Assembly: GCA_020744225.1 (NCBI GenBank)
Contig: JAGMWG010000019.1
Span: 620,001 to 684,000, forward strand
DNA length: 64,000 nucleotides
Direction of reading: 5' to 3'
Source of the DNA: Paraphoma chrysanthemicola
Lineage: Eukaryota; Ascomycota; Dothideomycetes; Pleosporales; Phaeosphaeriaceae
Each line of letters begins with the position of its first letter. Position 1 is the stretch's first letter. The notes under the pieces are model-generated. The model saw only the letters and a program-made list of their open reading frames with translations. It was not told the origin of the DNA and searched no databases. Both the position numbers and the translations under genes were made by a program. This document shows, piece by piece, positions 43,182 through 54,828 of this stretch.

Positions 43182-44869
43182 TCACAACACATATCTAAAA
43201 TACGGATTCTCCTTATCCGTCAAATCCATAAACGCAAACCGATCCCTCTCCACCTCATCCACCGCACGCGATAATGCCAGCTGATCCCTCTTCTTATTCT
43301 CACTCCACAGAACCACATACAACGCGCCGGCCGCCAGGATCGTAATCACATAGCAAATAATCAGCCCCGTCCAGAGCTCAGGATAATGCTGCGCTTTGGT
43401 CTGACTCTTGATGAGTTGCGGCCCGACGATGTTGCCCACACAGTACGCGACAAATATAATCGCCGCCATGGCCGATTTCTTGGTCGCGCCGGCAACATTC
43501 GACATGCCGATGACGATCGTCTGGCTGACCACCGCGCCGAACGTCCCGATGATGGAGTACCCCGCAACAGGCGCGGCGGCGTGATATGTCCAGCGTGATT
43601 TCCAGATCATGGCGCATCCGGCGATGACGGGGAGACACATGACCACGAGCAAGATGAGCCGGATATTCGGGATCCGACTGGACAGCCATCCGCAGAGCAG
43701 GATGGTGATGAGACATAGCCCGCCGAGTGGGAATTGCCATAAGATGGATTCGAGCGTGGACCAGCCGAATGTGCTGACGATCAATGGGCCGAACCCGGAG
43801 ACGGCGCCGTTGACGGTGTATGCGGACGCCATGAGCAGGAAGACGAGGTAGAATTTGATGTCGAAAAGGGATTCTTTGAGTTGGGAGAGCTTGATCTTTT
43901 GGCATCGGACGCCGGTTTGGCCGGCGCGGAGACGCTCGACGGCGACGATGCGTTCGGCGGGTGTGAGGAACCATGCTGTTGCGGCGGAGTTGGGGATGAA
44001 GAAACACCATATGCCGAATAGAAAAGTGAGACATCCGGCGAGTAGATAGATGTATTGCCAGCGGCGCAGGCTTCCGGAGGAGATTTGAGCGAAGCCGTAG
44101 TTGAGAGAGCCGCCGATGATTGCTGGCAGAGGTATCGAGTTAGTTGTATGTCTTGCCTAAAACTTTGTGGGTGGAGACTTACTGAAGAGGCCTGTAGAAC
44201 TGAACCACCAGGATTGACGCAGCGCTTGTTCGGACTGTGTGTAGTACCCGCTGATAATGCACATGAACCCCGTCGGAATGATGCTCTCAACAAAACCCAA
44301 GAAGAAGCGCTGGGCGTAAAGACCGTGGTATGTTGTCACAGCGGCTGTGAGCATGCACACAAGTGCCCAAACCACCACGACGCCGCCGAGGATTCGACCT
44401 AGATTGAAACGCTGCAGGGCAAATGTCATAGGATACAAGCCAGCCAACATGCCAAAGTAGAAAAGCGAGGTCGCCCATGAAAGACGTGATGTATTCGTTG
44501 TCGGCGGGCGGGTCGAAGTATCGACTACGCTGAGAGATAGATCCTTGGTCATACCGAATAGCACGGCAGAGCCGAGGATCGCTTTGTCGTAGTAGACGAG
44601 GCCATAACCTGGTTTGTTTGTTAGTGCTTCGAATGCGATGTACATGGCGTAATGAACATACCAACTATCATAGCCGGAATCAAGAATAGATCAATCTTCC
44701 TCAGCACTCTGGCTTCAACCACAGGATCGATTTCCCTCGCATGTTCACCCACAAGTCCAATCGCAACATCCTTTTCCAGCGAAACCGACCGCGTGCTAGC
44801 TTCCGCATCATATCGTTCGCTCGGCGGCGTATTCACCGCCGGTACGTTCTTCTCTTCTGACATCGTCAT
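43182..44869 (-). CDS. MFS permease, anion:cation symporter (Dal5/Tna1-like)
   Basis: Three exons (44869-44662, 44608-44183, 44122-43182) encode 524 residues with about 12 membrane segments. The pattern RKIDLFLIPAMIVGYGLVYYDKAILG, formed across the first intron, is characteristic of the allantoate permease branch of the anion:cation symporter family, whose members import allantoate, nicotinate, pantothenate and similar acids with protons. FFLGFVESIIPTGFMCIISGYYTQSEQ is the usual helix 4-5 signature. The N-terminal 45 residues are hydrophilic, with Lys and Ser that could be ubiquitylation and phosphorylation sites. The substrate cannot be read from the sequence. An SSH4-like ubiquitin-ligase adaptor lies 1.2 kb upstream on the same strand. 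Confidence 0.93.
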
Positions 44870-46054
44870 AACCTACCTACGTTTCGAAAAGCCTGTGACT
44901 CGGATTTATTAAGTCCCAGACTGAACCAACCGACAAGATGAAGATTTCGACGAAGAAGAAAAAAGCAACACTTCAACCTTCCCGCTTTACGCACTTCCAT
45001 TATACACAGCAGGCTAAACACGGCCCATTCTGTCCCACTAGCGCCGTCACGACATGCACATGAGGCTGCCGAGACCGCTCGGCAAGGTGATGTGAGCAAT
45101 CATCGTCGACGCGGGCTTGCCGTCGCGTAGACACGTTATTGGCTGGCCTTGTGAGTCGTCTTCTCCGTGGAGCAAGACGTTGGGACGGGTGGGAAAACGG
45201 ACTAGATAGAATACGGTAAGGCGTAGGATGATGTAAGCTGATCGAGAAGGAAAATTCGACGCGAGCGGGCTTGCATGGTTTGAAGCGGGAAAACACCACG
45301 CACCGCACTCATTGTACACGTGCTCGTCCGACTGCGTGGGGCGGTTCGGGGAGCATTGATGACATGCCTGTAAATGCCCGAAGATGTACGGTGGATGCGA
45401 TTGCGTTCGTTTCTTACGATAGACGGTCTCTTGCCTCGCTCGATCTGCTGCTTCTCCAGCAGGTTTTGAGCTGGATGCACATTTCCTTTCCGGATAATGT
45501 GTACGAGACAAGAGCAACTGAGACGATCTTTGAGTACGGAACCGCCTGATTCATGTGTCGGACCTTCGTAATTTATCTGTCTCGACATATTTGCGTGTAG
45601 ACTTTATCAATTGTGACACAACAACAACAAGCTCACACGAATCGAGATGAGACGATTGCAACGTAGAAATGCGTGTATTGACAACCATTGCCCTACCGCT
45701 ACTGGCATCCTCTTCAGCCTATGGCTGATTCCAGCGATGCACTTCACCACATCCAATTGCTCATGTACAACAAGCAGCTTCTCCAAGCTCTATCAGAAAC
45801 ACAAAAACGCCTCATGAGACGATGCAACGCCCCCATTTAACGAACGGTCGCACAATGCTCGCTTCAAACGCCACCAGCTTAGACAAATCGTCGTCTGCTC
45901 AAAATACAACCGCGAATATGCGCTGAGTGTCTCTGCTTCAACCATTCCACCCAGTTCATGACAAAAGGAAAACTGACGATAGGGTATAGTGAGGTCCAGG
46001 AGGAATCGAGTACAAAGAAAGAGCATGGTAACAAGATCAGTAGAGTGGGTGATT
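44870..46054. other. Intergenic, promoter of MFS permease
   Basis: Two minus-strand frames of 128 and 156 codons (45202-45588 and 45047-45517) overlap in different phases. Neither has a recognisable domain. Taken as promoter of the permease and 3' flank of the adaptor gene. Confidence 0.5.
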
Positions 46055-47748
46055 TTATCGTGGCCCTCTTCGCCTTGAGGTCTGCGTCGAGCTACGCACT
46101 CGAATCGTTGGTGGTCGGATCTGTGGCGTGTCTGCGACTGCGGCATCATAGGTAGGAATAGGAGGGCTGGTCTCTGGGCGATCCTGCTGATTTTGTATCA
46201 GAGGGGCTCGCTCGTCCCAGTAGCTGTCCCTTTGACCATCCGTTTGGCTGGTGTTTGGTGATCCCACAGGGCTGGAATATTCTGGAGGCAGCTCCCCAGG
46301 TTGTAAGAAACCCAGGCCCTGCGAAGCTGTGATTGTTGTTCGTCCAATATCGGCGCTCGTGCCTTCGCCAGCATCCTCTTCATTTGAGTCCACAAGACTC
46401 AGCGCGGCTAATGAGATGTCCGTCGGACTTCGTTGGGGACCGGGACTTGTTGGTTGATTACGTCCAAAGCGCATTTGCTGACTGCTCGACCGGGCGTGTC
46501 CGTAGCCAGCCTGGATGTAGTTTCCTCCCATGCCTTCTCTTACTCCGTCGCGGCCAGAGTCTAACAATATCGATCCCTGCTCGCTGCCGTATGGTGGTGG
46601 TGGAGCCAGGCTGCCTGTTTGCGGTGCAAGACCCCACTTCTTTACATTTGCCTCAATGAAGACAAATCCCATCTGACCAAAGTTGACGTGGACCTGACAG
46701 GGTCCGTTGGCACCCACTGTGGGAAAGAAGTTCTGCGTCTTGAGGCCATGCGCGACGTCGTCGAGCTTCTTGCCGTTGCGGGTGAAGAAGAGCGTACCAG
46801 TGCGAGGGCGATAACCAACACCGATAACGTCTCCTTGAACGTAAGCGGGACCGTAGGCAGTAGGTACGAATGGCTGGTTGTGTCGCCGATTGCCGTTGGA
46901 CATGTACGAAATCGAGGATTTGTGGTAGCCTGTCACATGTCAGTCCATATAGTCCCATCGCATATGAGATCGAACGTACCTGGTAGTCGGAACAACGGGT
47001 AGGGTTTCGTAGTGACGCCGACTGCAATGCTTGTGTTCTCCGGCTTCTCATACACCTTTGCTTCCCAGTAGTACACCTCGTTCTGCTTCGGTATGGGCAG
47101 ATTGCTCTGGACGCTGCACTCGGAGTCGAAGAACTCGATCTCTGTCCGTCCCTCTACGAAGCAGTTTGCGATTTCCAGCTCGGGTTCAAACTCCCACGCC
47201 GAGACGCCCTTCTCTTGTATTGCCAAGAACTGCGATAAGGAAATGTCAGTCTGGACAGACTCGGGCGGGTTTGCTTGGACGAATGCTATGCCGTGTCAGC
47301 GCGAGCTCTTTCGATGGGAATACTCGATGAGTTTGCCAGATTGCGACGCACCTTTCGCTCTCATGTACTCAGTCCGTTGTAGATCGTCCATGTCCTCTAG
47401 GGCCTCTGCTTCTTCCCTCGCGAATTGCTGCTCGTCGTCATACTCGCCGGGCCGTGATAACCTGTCCAGGAAGATGCGGCCCTGCTGTGTGTATCGAAAG
47501 TAGTAGACGATTGCGGCGATGATCAGGCAGACACCGGCGGCGCCGAGCACAGAGAATATGCCGATCATGATGCCCTTTGCTGTGGAGCCCAGGCTGTTGG
47601 TGGACGATATCCGCACGGCGTCGTGGTACGACGCTGGGGACTCAAGCATGACGGCGGTCGGAGCGGATGGCGCATGATCGCTCGCGATGTATGACCGGGA
47701 GAGCGTAGACGGGGGCGATGCTGCGCCCAGCGGTTCTTGCGGCAACAT
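46055..47748 (-). CDS. ssh4: SSH4-like SPRY-domain Rsp5 adaptor
   Basis: Three exons (47748-47352, 47285-46980, 46929-46055) encode 525 residues. A single membrane segment lies at about 60-83 (IMIGIFSVLGAAGVCLIIAAIV), with a short Ser/Pro-rich luminal N-terminus. A SPRY domain runs from about 155 to 330 and includes YYWEAKVYEKPENTSIAVGV and RTGTLFFTRNGKKL. The C-terminal 190 residues are Ser/Pro-rich and hold two PPxY motifs, PPPY at 345-348 and PPEY at 449-452, the docking signal for WW domains of Rsp5/Nedd4 ligases. Topology, SPRY and PPxY together match yeast Ssh4/Ear1, which sit in endosome and vacuole membranes and direct Rsp5 to membrane cargo. The start is the first ATG. The frame is open further upstream, but only from a GTG. 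Confidence 0.9.
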
Positions 47749-50700
47749 GGCAGACGTGCTGTGGATGTGCTGCCGTCGCGATGTGGCGGCAGAGGGTGTG
47801 CGACGATATCGCGGCGGTGCTGGCAGACGCTGCGGCGCTCGTGCTGGAGTGGTGAAGTGCGCAGGGTTGCTGTTCCAGGTGGGACCGGGTCGGTGATCGG
47901 TGACGTACGGCGAGTGCGAACGGGCGCAGACGACGCGATAGCGACGCGGGTGGTGAGAGACGGGTGCTGGCCGCTGTTGGCAGCAGTGCGATGCTGTCGT
48001 CGGATCAGGAGAGGTGGTCGAGAGAGTGAGGGCGTGGTCGTCGAGCCAATACTGTGAGACATCTAGTGACTTACTGTTGCTTGGCTTGCTCGCCACCTCC
48101 GCGTAACGCACGGGACGAAGTAAGCCGCTGCTGGATCTCGCTGCGCCGATCTACCCGGCGACACTTTGCACTCAATTCAATCGCAGGATTAATTCGTCTC
48201 GAAACTGGTCAGCACACTCCGGAGGGTAAGAGTGAGAGCAGTGGAGATGCGGCGCTCTTAGCAAGCGGCTGCAAGCGGGCAGGTTCTCGAACCATGGATG
48301 CGGCCATAGCAATCCAGACCTAGACATCACTTCGTCCTGCAGCCCCGAGACAGCGCATCTGCATTCGCCGACTCTCCTTGCGGTCTGACGGGATTGCAAT
48401 AGGGTTTGGAGCTATTAGCCGCAGCCTCCTTGCTGCGGCCGGAGACAGACGCGCGGGAGAGGCTCCTGAGGCAGTTCCACAACCACTGGTTTCGCGGAGT
48501 CGTGCCAGGCTGAAACACCCACATCGCAGAGCCGCCGCTATGTATAGACGTGTCAGAGACGCTTAGCCCGGCACGCATTTCACTCTGCTTCCAATGAACA
48601 TAACAGCTACTTTATAGAATACGACGATGGATTGCAGCCAGGTCATCGCCAGATGATGGCGGTGAGTACTGTGAATGCCCGCCTGTGGATGAAGAGTGTT
48701 GTATGCGTATCCTGCGCGCATCGAAAGCACTGCCCTCTACGTTCTGCGACTGTATGAGATGTGTGAGTTTGCATACCTAAGATACATGATGATTCGCATT
48801 CTACGCAGATCACAGCCTCCATGAGTTTGTGTACCCGTGCCTAGTGTTGGGGTCTTAGCCATACAATGTGATGTGAATCGGCGTTCAGCCCTACGTAGAG
48901 CAGCCTTATCCCTGCGCCATCGACGTCAACTATTGCAATTGCAACTCAAGTCCATCAACATGGCTTTTCCCCATCTTGCGCCGAACAGTTTGGTCTGGTG
49001 CAGCCTTCGAATTCGCGTTACTCGTGCCATGATCTGTCTGCATGGAACGGTCATCGGAAAGTTGATCATGGAATCTGTCCTGTGCCACTTGGGTACTTGA
49101 TAGCCATGCATTACCAGTAAATCCGCTTTTCAGGGAATTGCGAGTTGATATGATTCAGGTAATCCTGCCGTTACCTGTTAAGAAAGGGTCATTCCAACAA
49201 GGTCAGATTCAAATCTGCTCACAGCTCTGTACCACAGTGATATCTTGTCTAAGATGGGGTGTGACTCGACTAACACTGCTTCCCGGTCCCGCGCATAGCC
49301 CTTGGTGCAAAGTTTGAAGTGGTGTTGCTTGTTGGTATTGGCATGGGCTGCTGTGACCCCAAACGGCTCATGTGGACCATGTCCGATGAATTCACCTCCC
49401 TCATCCTAGAGGGCTTCAGGATGTAATGTAGAACTCCATTCCGATCGTGAAACGAGTCCGCACGTGGTTGTGACAGCTCGTTCTGTCTGTAGCCAGTCTT
49501 CATGAGACTGATGATGCGGCGGAGCGTGGTCGAATCAGCAGACGCTAATGTGAAGTCATCTCTGGGTCGTGTAACATGCGATGTCGGTTGTGCGCAGGAG
49601 AGCCTGTGGTATCGTACCATTGTAGAGGGACTTCATGATCTGATGAAGTAGCTTCAATTGCTATTCTTGTGGATCTTCGTGCTTTATCACATAGCGCTCT
49701 CTCTATCTTCTTGCTTGCTGTGGCAAGTCGAGGTCTGTTTGCCTCTCCCGTTGAGCTCACGCATGTGTTCGAAGAAGTGGCCGTGGAGAAGCATGAGTCT
49801 ATCGTCGCCTGGTACTGAACATAATGGTGCTGTGCGTTGGGCAACTTCTAGCCTCGGCCACGAACAGAAAGGTGAAATCTGTGTCAATCGTGCTCGAGTT
49901 GTACGCGTCCTCGAGGTTGGTCATACAGAACAAGATTCGTATGCACGGCTCTGGAATCGAAGGAGATTGCAGTGTCTCGGTTTGTCGAGGCAGTCACTTT
50001 CGTGCTGTTGCCCAGATCTTGACGATGATGCCTTCCCGATAGTTCAAAGCTCTTACCTTATCTGCACTTCAACAACGCCACGAATGGGCGTGCCATGTTT
50101 CAGACACGCTCAACACCACACAATTATTGCATACCGTCTTTTCATATTGGTTTCGCTAGTCGTGGAATGCCGGTGTTTAGGTGACGCACAGTGTGCCAGT
50201 ACATCGACTGCGGGGAGCCAATGCGCAGATCCAGTGATACAAAACTTCGGTCTGCCAAAGCCTACAAAGGCATACTTCGCATCTGCAGCTTCAAGCACTG
50301 ATGACAACTATTGATGGTGGCGCATGGTCGGTCGTGGCTGCTGGCGCTGTGGGTCGTGGTCGTCGCATGAGGTTGAACTAGAGCCGATAGAAGTGGGAGG
50401 AGAAAACGGGCCAACCCCAGTGCATGCAAATCCCACTACATTTCTTAACGCCCGCATTATTTCGAGACGACCTTTCTTCACGACCAAGCCGCTCGACTGC
50501 GCCTCACACAGCGCCAGCCAGCAATATCGGATCCCCTGCCGAATTGTCGTACTGCAGGCACCGTCACCCCGTTGTGCTCTTTGCCGCTGCAACTACCCGC
50601 CGCGGTGCACCAGAACGAGCAAACTTGCTGCCCGGCACACGCAGAATTTATTCGACGACTGCTTCATATTGCATGCGAAGGTGATGGCCAACTTGTAGCA

Positions 50701-50961
50701 CGCACTCTGTACGCGAGCAGGTACGAAGTAGGTCCCAGGCGTGCCCCTCATTCATCCTTTTGTCGCCTTCTCCATGCGCCGCAACCAGCTAACCATGTGC
50801 TTCATCGACAGAGCCAGCTTTGGCCCCTCCATAAATCCTCGAGATTTCCACCTTCACCACCGTTTCGTGCATCACGTACCCGGCAGCACTCCCACTGCGA
50901 GCCCTATTAGTCGCGGCACATCCGCAAGGCCTGCGCATCACCGAGCGTCCAGCACTCCAAC
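47749..50961. other. Divergent intergenic region, 3.2 kb
   Basis: Lies between the starts of the SSH4-like (minus) and transportin (plus) genes. The GC-rich part just upstream of the SSH4-like gene could be its leader. On the minus strand 50592-50110 is one frame with a single TAG (50310-50308), and a 218-codon plus-strand frame (49658-50314) overlaps it but begins with TTG. Neither shows a known domain. Confidence 0.5.
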
Positions 50962-53892
50962 ATGGCGTGGCAACCAGCAGAGGAGCAGTTGCGCCAGCTG
51001 GTGCAATGCTTGAAGGACTCGCTCACTGGGCAGAATCCGAGCGTCCAGAAGAATGCTGAAATTGTGAGTTGCGCTCAATTGCACTCCCCGCGTGTCGTTG
51101 CATTGCGCTGACCGTTGCGCCACTACAGATGCTCAAGGCGGCGAGAACATCGCCCGACATCGACAAATACCTCTCCTACGTTTTTACCAGCAGCCAGCCT
51201 CCACCGGTCGTCAACATGGATCCGGCGCATTACAATCAGGCACGCGCTGCTGCTGCCATCATGCTCAAGAACGACGTCAAGCTTTCCTACAAAGCCATGC
51301 CCGACTCGACAAAAGAGTACATAAAATCGACTATATTGCTTGGTTTGCAGGATCCTGCCACGCAAATGCGGGGATATGCGGGCAACGTCATCACTGAAAT
51401 TGTGCGGCAAGGAGGCATCATGGGCTGGGCACAGGTCCTCTCTGAATTGGTTGCAATGGTCAGCAACGCGAGCGGCAATGTGCCAAACCAGGCGCAAGAG
51501 GGTGGTATGGGTGCTCTGCTCAAGATTTGCGAGGACAACAGGAAAGCCCTCGACAAAGTATACCAGGGCCAGCGACCTCTGGCATATCTGTTTCCGAAGC
51601 TCCTGGAGCTCACCACGAGTCCTTTGCCCAAGGTCCGCGCAGATGCCGTAGCCAGCATGAACATCTTCATTCCCGAGAAACCGCAGGCCGTGACGACCAA
51701 CATCGACACTCTACTGCAACAGCTCTTTCAGCTCGCCAGCGACTCCAGCGACGAAGTCCGAAAGCACGTTTGCCGGGCATTTGTTCACATCGCAGACATA
51801 GCGCCTGAGAAGATAGTACCTCATATGGAAGGTCTGGTTGATTACATGGTTGCACAGCAACGCAACCCTCAAAACGCGGAGCTAGCCCTGGACGCGGCCG
51901 AGTTCTGGCTTTGCGTTGGTGAGGACGAGAACATGCGCGACCATCTCGGACCCTACTTACCCAAGATTGTGCCTGTACTATTGTCGAGCATGGTGTATAG
52001 TGAGGACGAGATACTACGACTCGAAGGTGAAGAGGAGGATTACGAGCTCGATGATCGACAAGAGGACATCCGCCCGACTTTCGCATCAAGCAAAACTGGA
52101 CGATTGACCTCCGGTACCAATGGGGAAGGTCCTGGGCCTAATGGCGCCACTCAACTACCCAGCACAGACGACGACGATCTAAGCGATGGCGAGATTGACG
52201 ACTTCGACGATGACTCAATTGGCGGCGATCCCGAGGAGCAGTGGAACTTGCGCAAGTGCTCAGCTGCGGCACTCGACGTACTTGCCTCTGTGTTCCATGA
52301 GGCCGTGTTCCAAGCCACTCTACCATACTTGACCGATAATCTCAACCACGCGGATTGGCCAAATAGGGAAGCGGCTGTCCTCGCTCTTGGTGCCATTGCT
52401 GACGGTTGTATGCCTGTCGTGGAGCCGCATCTTCCTATGCTTACGCCGTTCTTGCTCACTCTTCTGCAAGACCCTAAGCCAGTCGTTCGTCAGATTACAT
52501 GTTGGTCGCTCGGCCGCTACTCTGGGTGGGCAGCACATCTCGACCCAGCAGGAAAGCAGCAATTCTTTGAACCAGTCATGGACGGGATTTTGAAGAAGAT
52601 GCTTGACAACAACAAAAAAGTGCAGGAAGCCGCTGCTTCTGCCTTTGCAAATCTGGAAGAGAAGGCAAACACACAACTGGCCGACTATTGCGCACCAATT
52701 GTCAACCAGTTCGTGCAGTGTTTCGCAAAGTACAAGGATAGAAATATGTTCATCCTGTACGACTGTGTTCAGACACTGGCAGAACACGTGGGCCCTGCGC
52801 TGCAGAAGCAAGACCTGGTCAACCTGTTGATGCCAGCGCTGATTCAACGCTGGAACAAGGTCTCGGATCAGTCAAGAGAAATGTTCCCGCTCCTCGAGTG
52901 TCTCTCGTACGTTGCCACCGCCCTGAAAGGAATGTTCTCGGATTATGCCCCAGGTATATTTGCGCGGTGTATCAACCTCATTCACCGCAATCTCGAAGAG
53001 GGCGCAATAGCACAGGGACACCCACACCTCGAGGCTCCGGACAAGGACTTCCTGGTGACGAGCCTCGACCTGCTGAGCGCCATCATACAAGCTCTAGAAC
53101 CTGCACAGAGCGCTCAATTAGTCGCCGGAACATCTGGCTTTTTCCAATTGCTGGCTGTGTGTATGAGGGACCAAAGTAGTGATGTGCGGCAGTCTGCATA
53201 TGCACTTCTTGGCGATAGCGCCATCTACGTATTCCAGCAGCTTCAGCCTGCTTTACCAGAAATTATGGAAATACTCATTGCGCAGCTGGACGTCGAACAA
53301 GCCCATTTCGAATCCGAGGACACAGGCTATTCGGTCATCAATAATGCTTGTTGGTCAGTTGGCGAAATCGCCATGAGGCAGAAAGAGGGCATGCAGCCAT
53401 ATGCTGAGCGACTACTGCAGAAGATGGGTACCATACTTTTCGATCAAAAGGTGCCAGACTCCCTGAATGAGAATGCCGCCATTGCGCTGGGTAGACTCGG
53501 GCAGGGATGCTCGCAGTACCTTGCAGTGCACTTGGCTCAAATCGCTCCTGCATTCCTCCGCGCGATCAAGAACGTAATGTGGACGGATGAAAAGGCCCAC
53601 GCTCTGACAGGCTTCATGCAGATGATCCTGGCGAACCCTGGAGCCATGGAACAGTCACTACTCCAGTTCTTCAGCGAGATGTCGTCTGCCGATGGAAACA
53701 TTCTGAAGGTGCAGGAAGACTTTGCACAGACCTTCCAAAAGGTATGGTTTACAGAATCTGTTTCCTGTCATAATTGCTAACTTTCTCCAGATCCTTCAGA
53801 CATACAAAGGCATGATATCAGACTTCAACAGCTTCCTCGGAGGCCTCCCCGCGGATCAGCAAGCTCGATTCCGCGAACTGTACAGTGTTTAG
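50962..53892 (+). CDS. kap104: Transportin / importin beta-2 (karyopherin Kap104)
   Basis: Three exons (50962-51063, 51129-53741, 53791-53892) encode 938 residues, close to yeast Kap104 (918). HEAT repeats fill the protein. The N-terminus (EEQLRQLVQCLKDSLTG), LKNDVKLSYKAMP, FWLCVGEDENMRDHL and the block MVYSEDEILRLEGEEEDYELDDRQEDIRP are diagnostic of transportin rather than Kap95 or Kap123. The acidic H8 loop follows (near 52150-52235, DDDDLSDGEIDDFDDDS) and is the part that releases cargo when RanGTP binds. Transportin imports RNA-binding proteins carrying PY-type signals. The last exon codes for 33 residues ending in RFRELYSV, and I place it from the CTAAC branch site and CTCCAG acceptor. 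Both introns (65 and 49 bases) lie between codons. Confidence 0.96.
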
Positions 53893-54717
53893 CAAGCGCC
53901 GTTCATTTCCTACATGTGGCTGCAGGCGTTGTCATAGGGCGAATTAGGTAGAGGAAGAGATGGAAATACCAAAAGGGAATCATGACGCCATGTAATGGCG
54001 CCATGAAGGAAGGAGGAGGGTTGCGATCAATGAGCATTTACGACCGCAATGGAGGTTCACGGCATCTATAGACATTTCCAGCGACGTCTGTTTTCTATTC
54101 CTGGGCTCCCCCTCCAATGCGTACGTGGAGCAATCGACGAAACCGGTCATCTGGCTGGCTTCAGCGCGAACATTTCTAGGCGTTTTTCTTTTGTCGTTGT
54201 TGACAGCGCAGTCATCATTCAGTAGGTAGTTACAAGTAGATAGTCTAAACGTTCGTGCATAACTGCCTTCGACACTTCGCTATAGTCTTTTCTCACGTTT
54301 GGACCTGCCTTTTTGCTTTCTTCGCAACAAATTTCCTAACACAATCAATCCCTCTTGCATTAACCGAAACCATGACACGAAATGGGGCCCAGTCCACCCC
54401 TCCCCAATCCCGTCTCCCATCCAAGATAGCTATGTTCCTCATCCCACAAGCAATTGCGACACATCCAGAATTTGACCGTCTCCCATCTCCAATCCTACGA
54501 TCCTCCACACACCCGTACCACGCCATGTTGTCTTGCCTCGTTTGCGGGTCAATCCCAGCAGACCAAGTCCAATCTTGACTGGCTCGGAAGGATGAAATCG
54601 AAGGGTTCTAGACCGTTTTTTTCGCATGCCTTACAGTGTGCTTGCATATGCACAACAGACATGATGCGTGTTGTACGCATTTCCGGGGATGGGATGCGCA
54701 GGACACGCGAGCGGACA

Positions 54718-54738
54718 GGGACGGGGTTGGGGTTGGGG
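54718..54738 (+). other. Potential G-quadruplex tract
   Basis: Four G-runs, one of three and three of four, are separated by two-base loops (AC, TT, TT). This fits the standard G-quadruplex pattern. It lies about 830 bases downstream of the transportin stop. Confidence 0.6.
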
Positions 54739-54793
54739 CTATGAATAGATGTTGTGGCAGCCGGGGTTGAGTGGAGTGGGGGGAAAGTGAAAA

Positions 54794-54828
54794 GGATTGG
54801 ATTGGATTGGATTGGATTGGATTGGATT
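54794..54828 (+). repeat. GGATT pentanucleotide microsatellite, 7 units
   Basis: Seven perfect GGATT units, followed by one changed unit (GAATT) and scattered GGATTGG copies to about 54885. Expected to vary in copy number between isolates. Confidence 0.9.

Noticed and set aside
49658..50314. 218-codon plus-strand frame
   Set aside because: Begins with TTG, mixed composition without a domain, and another frame is open on the opposite strand.
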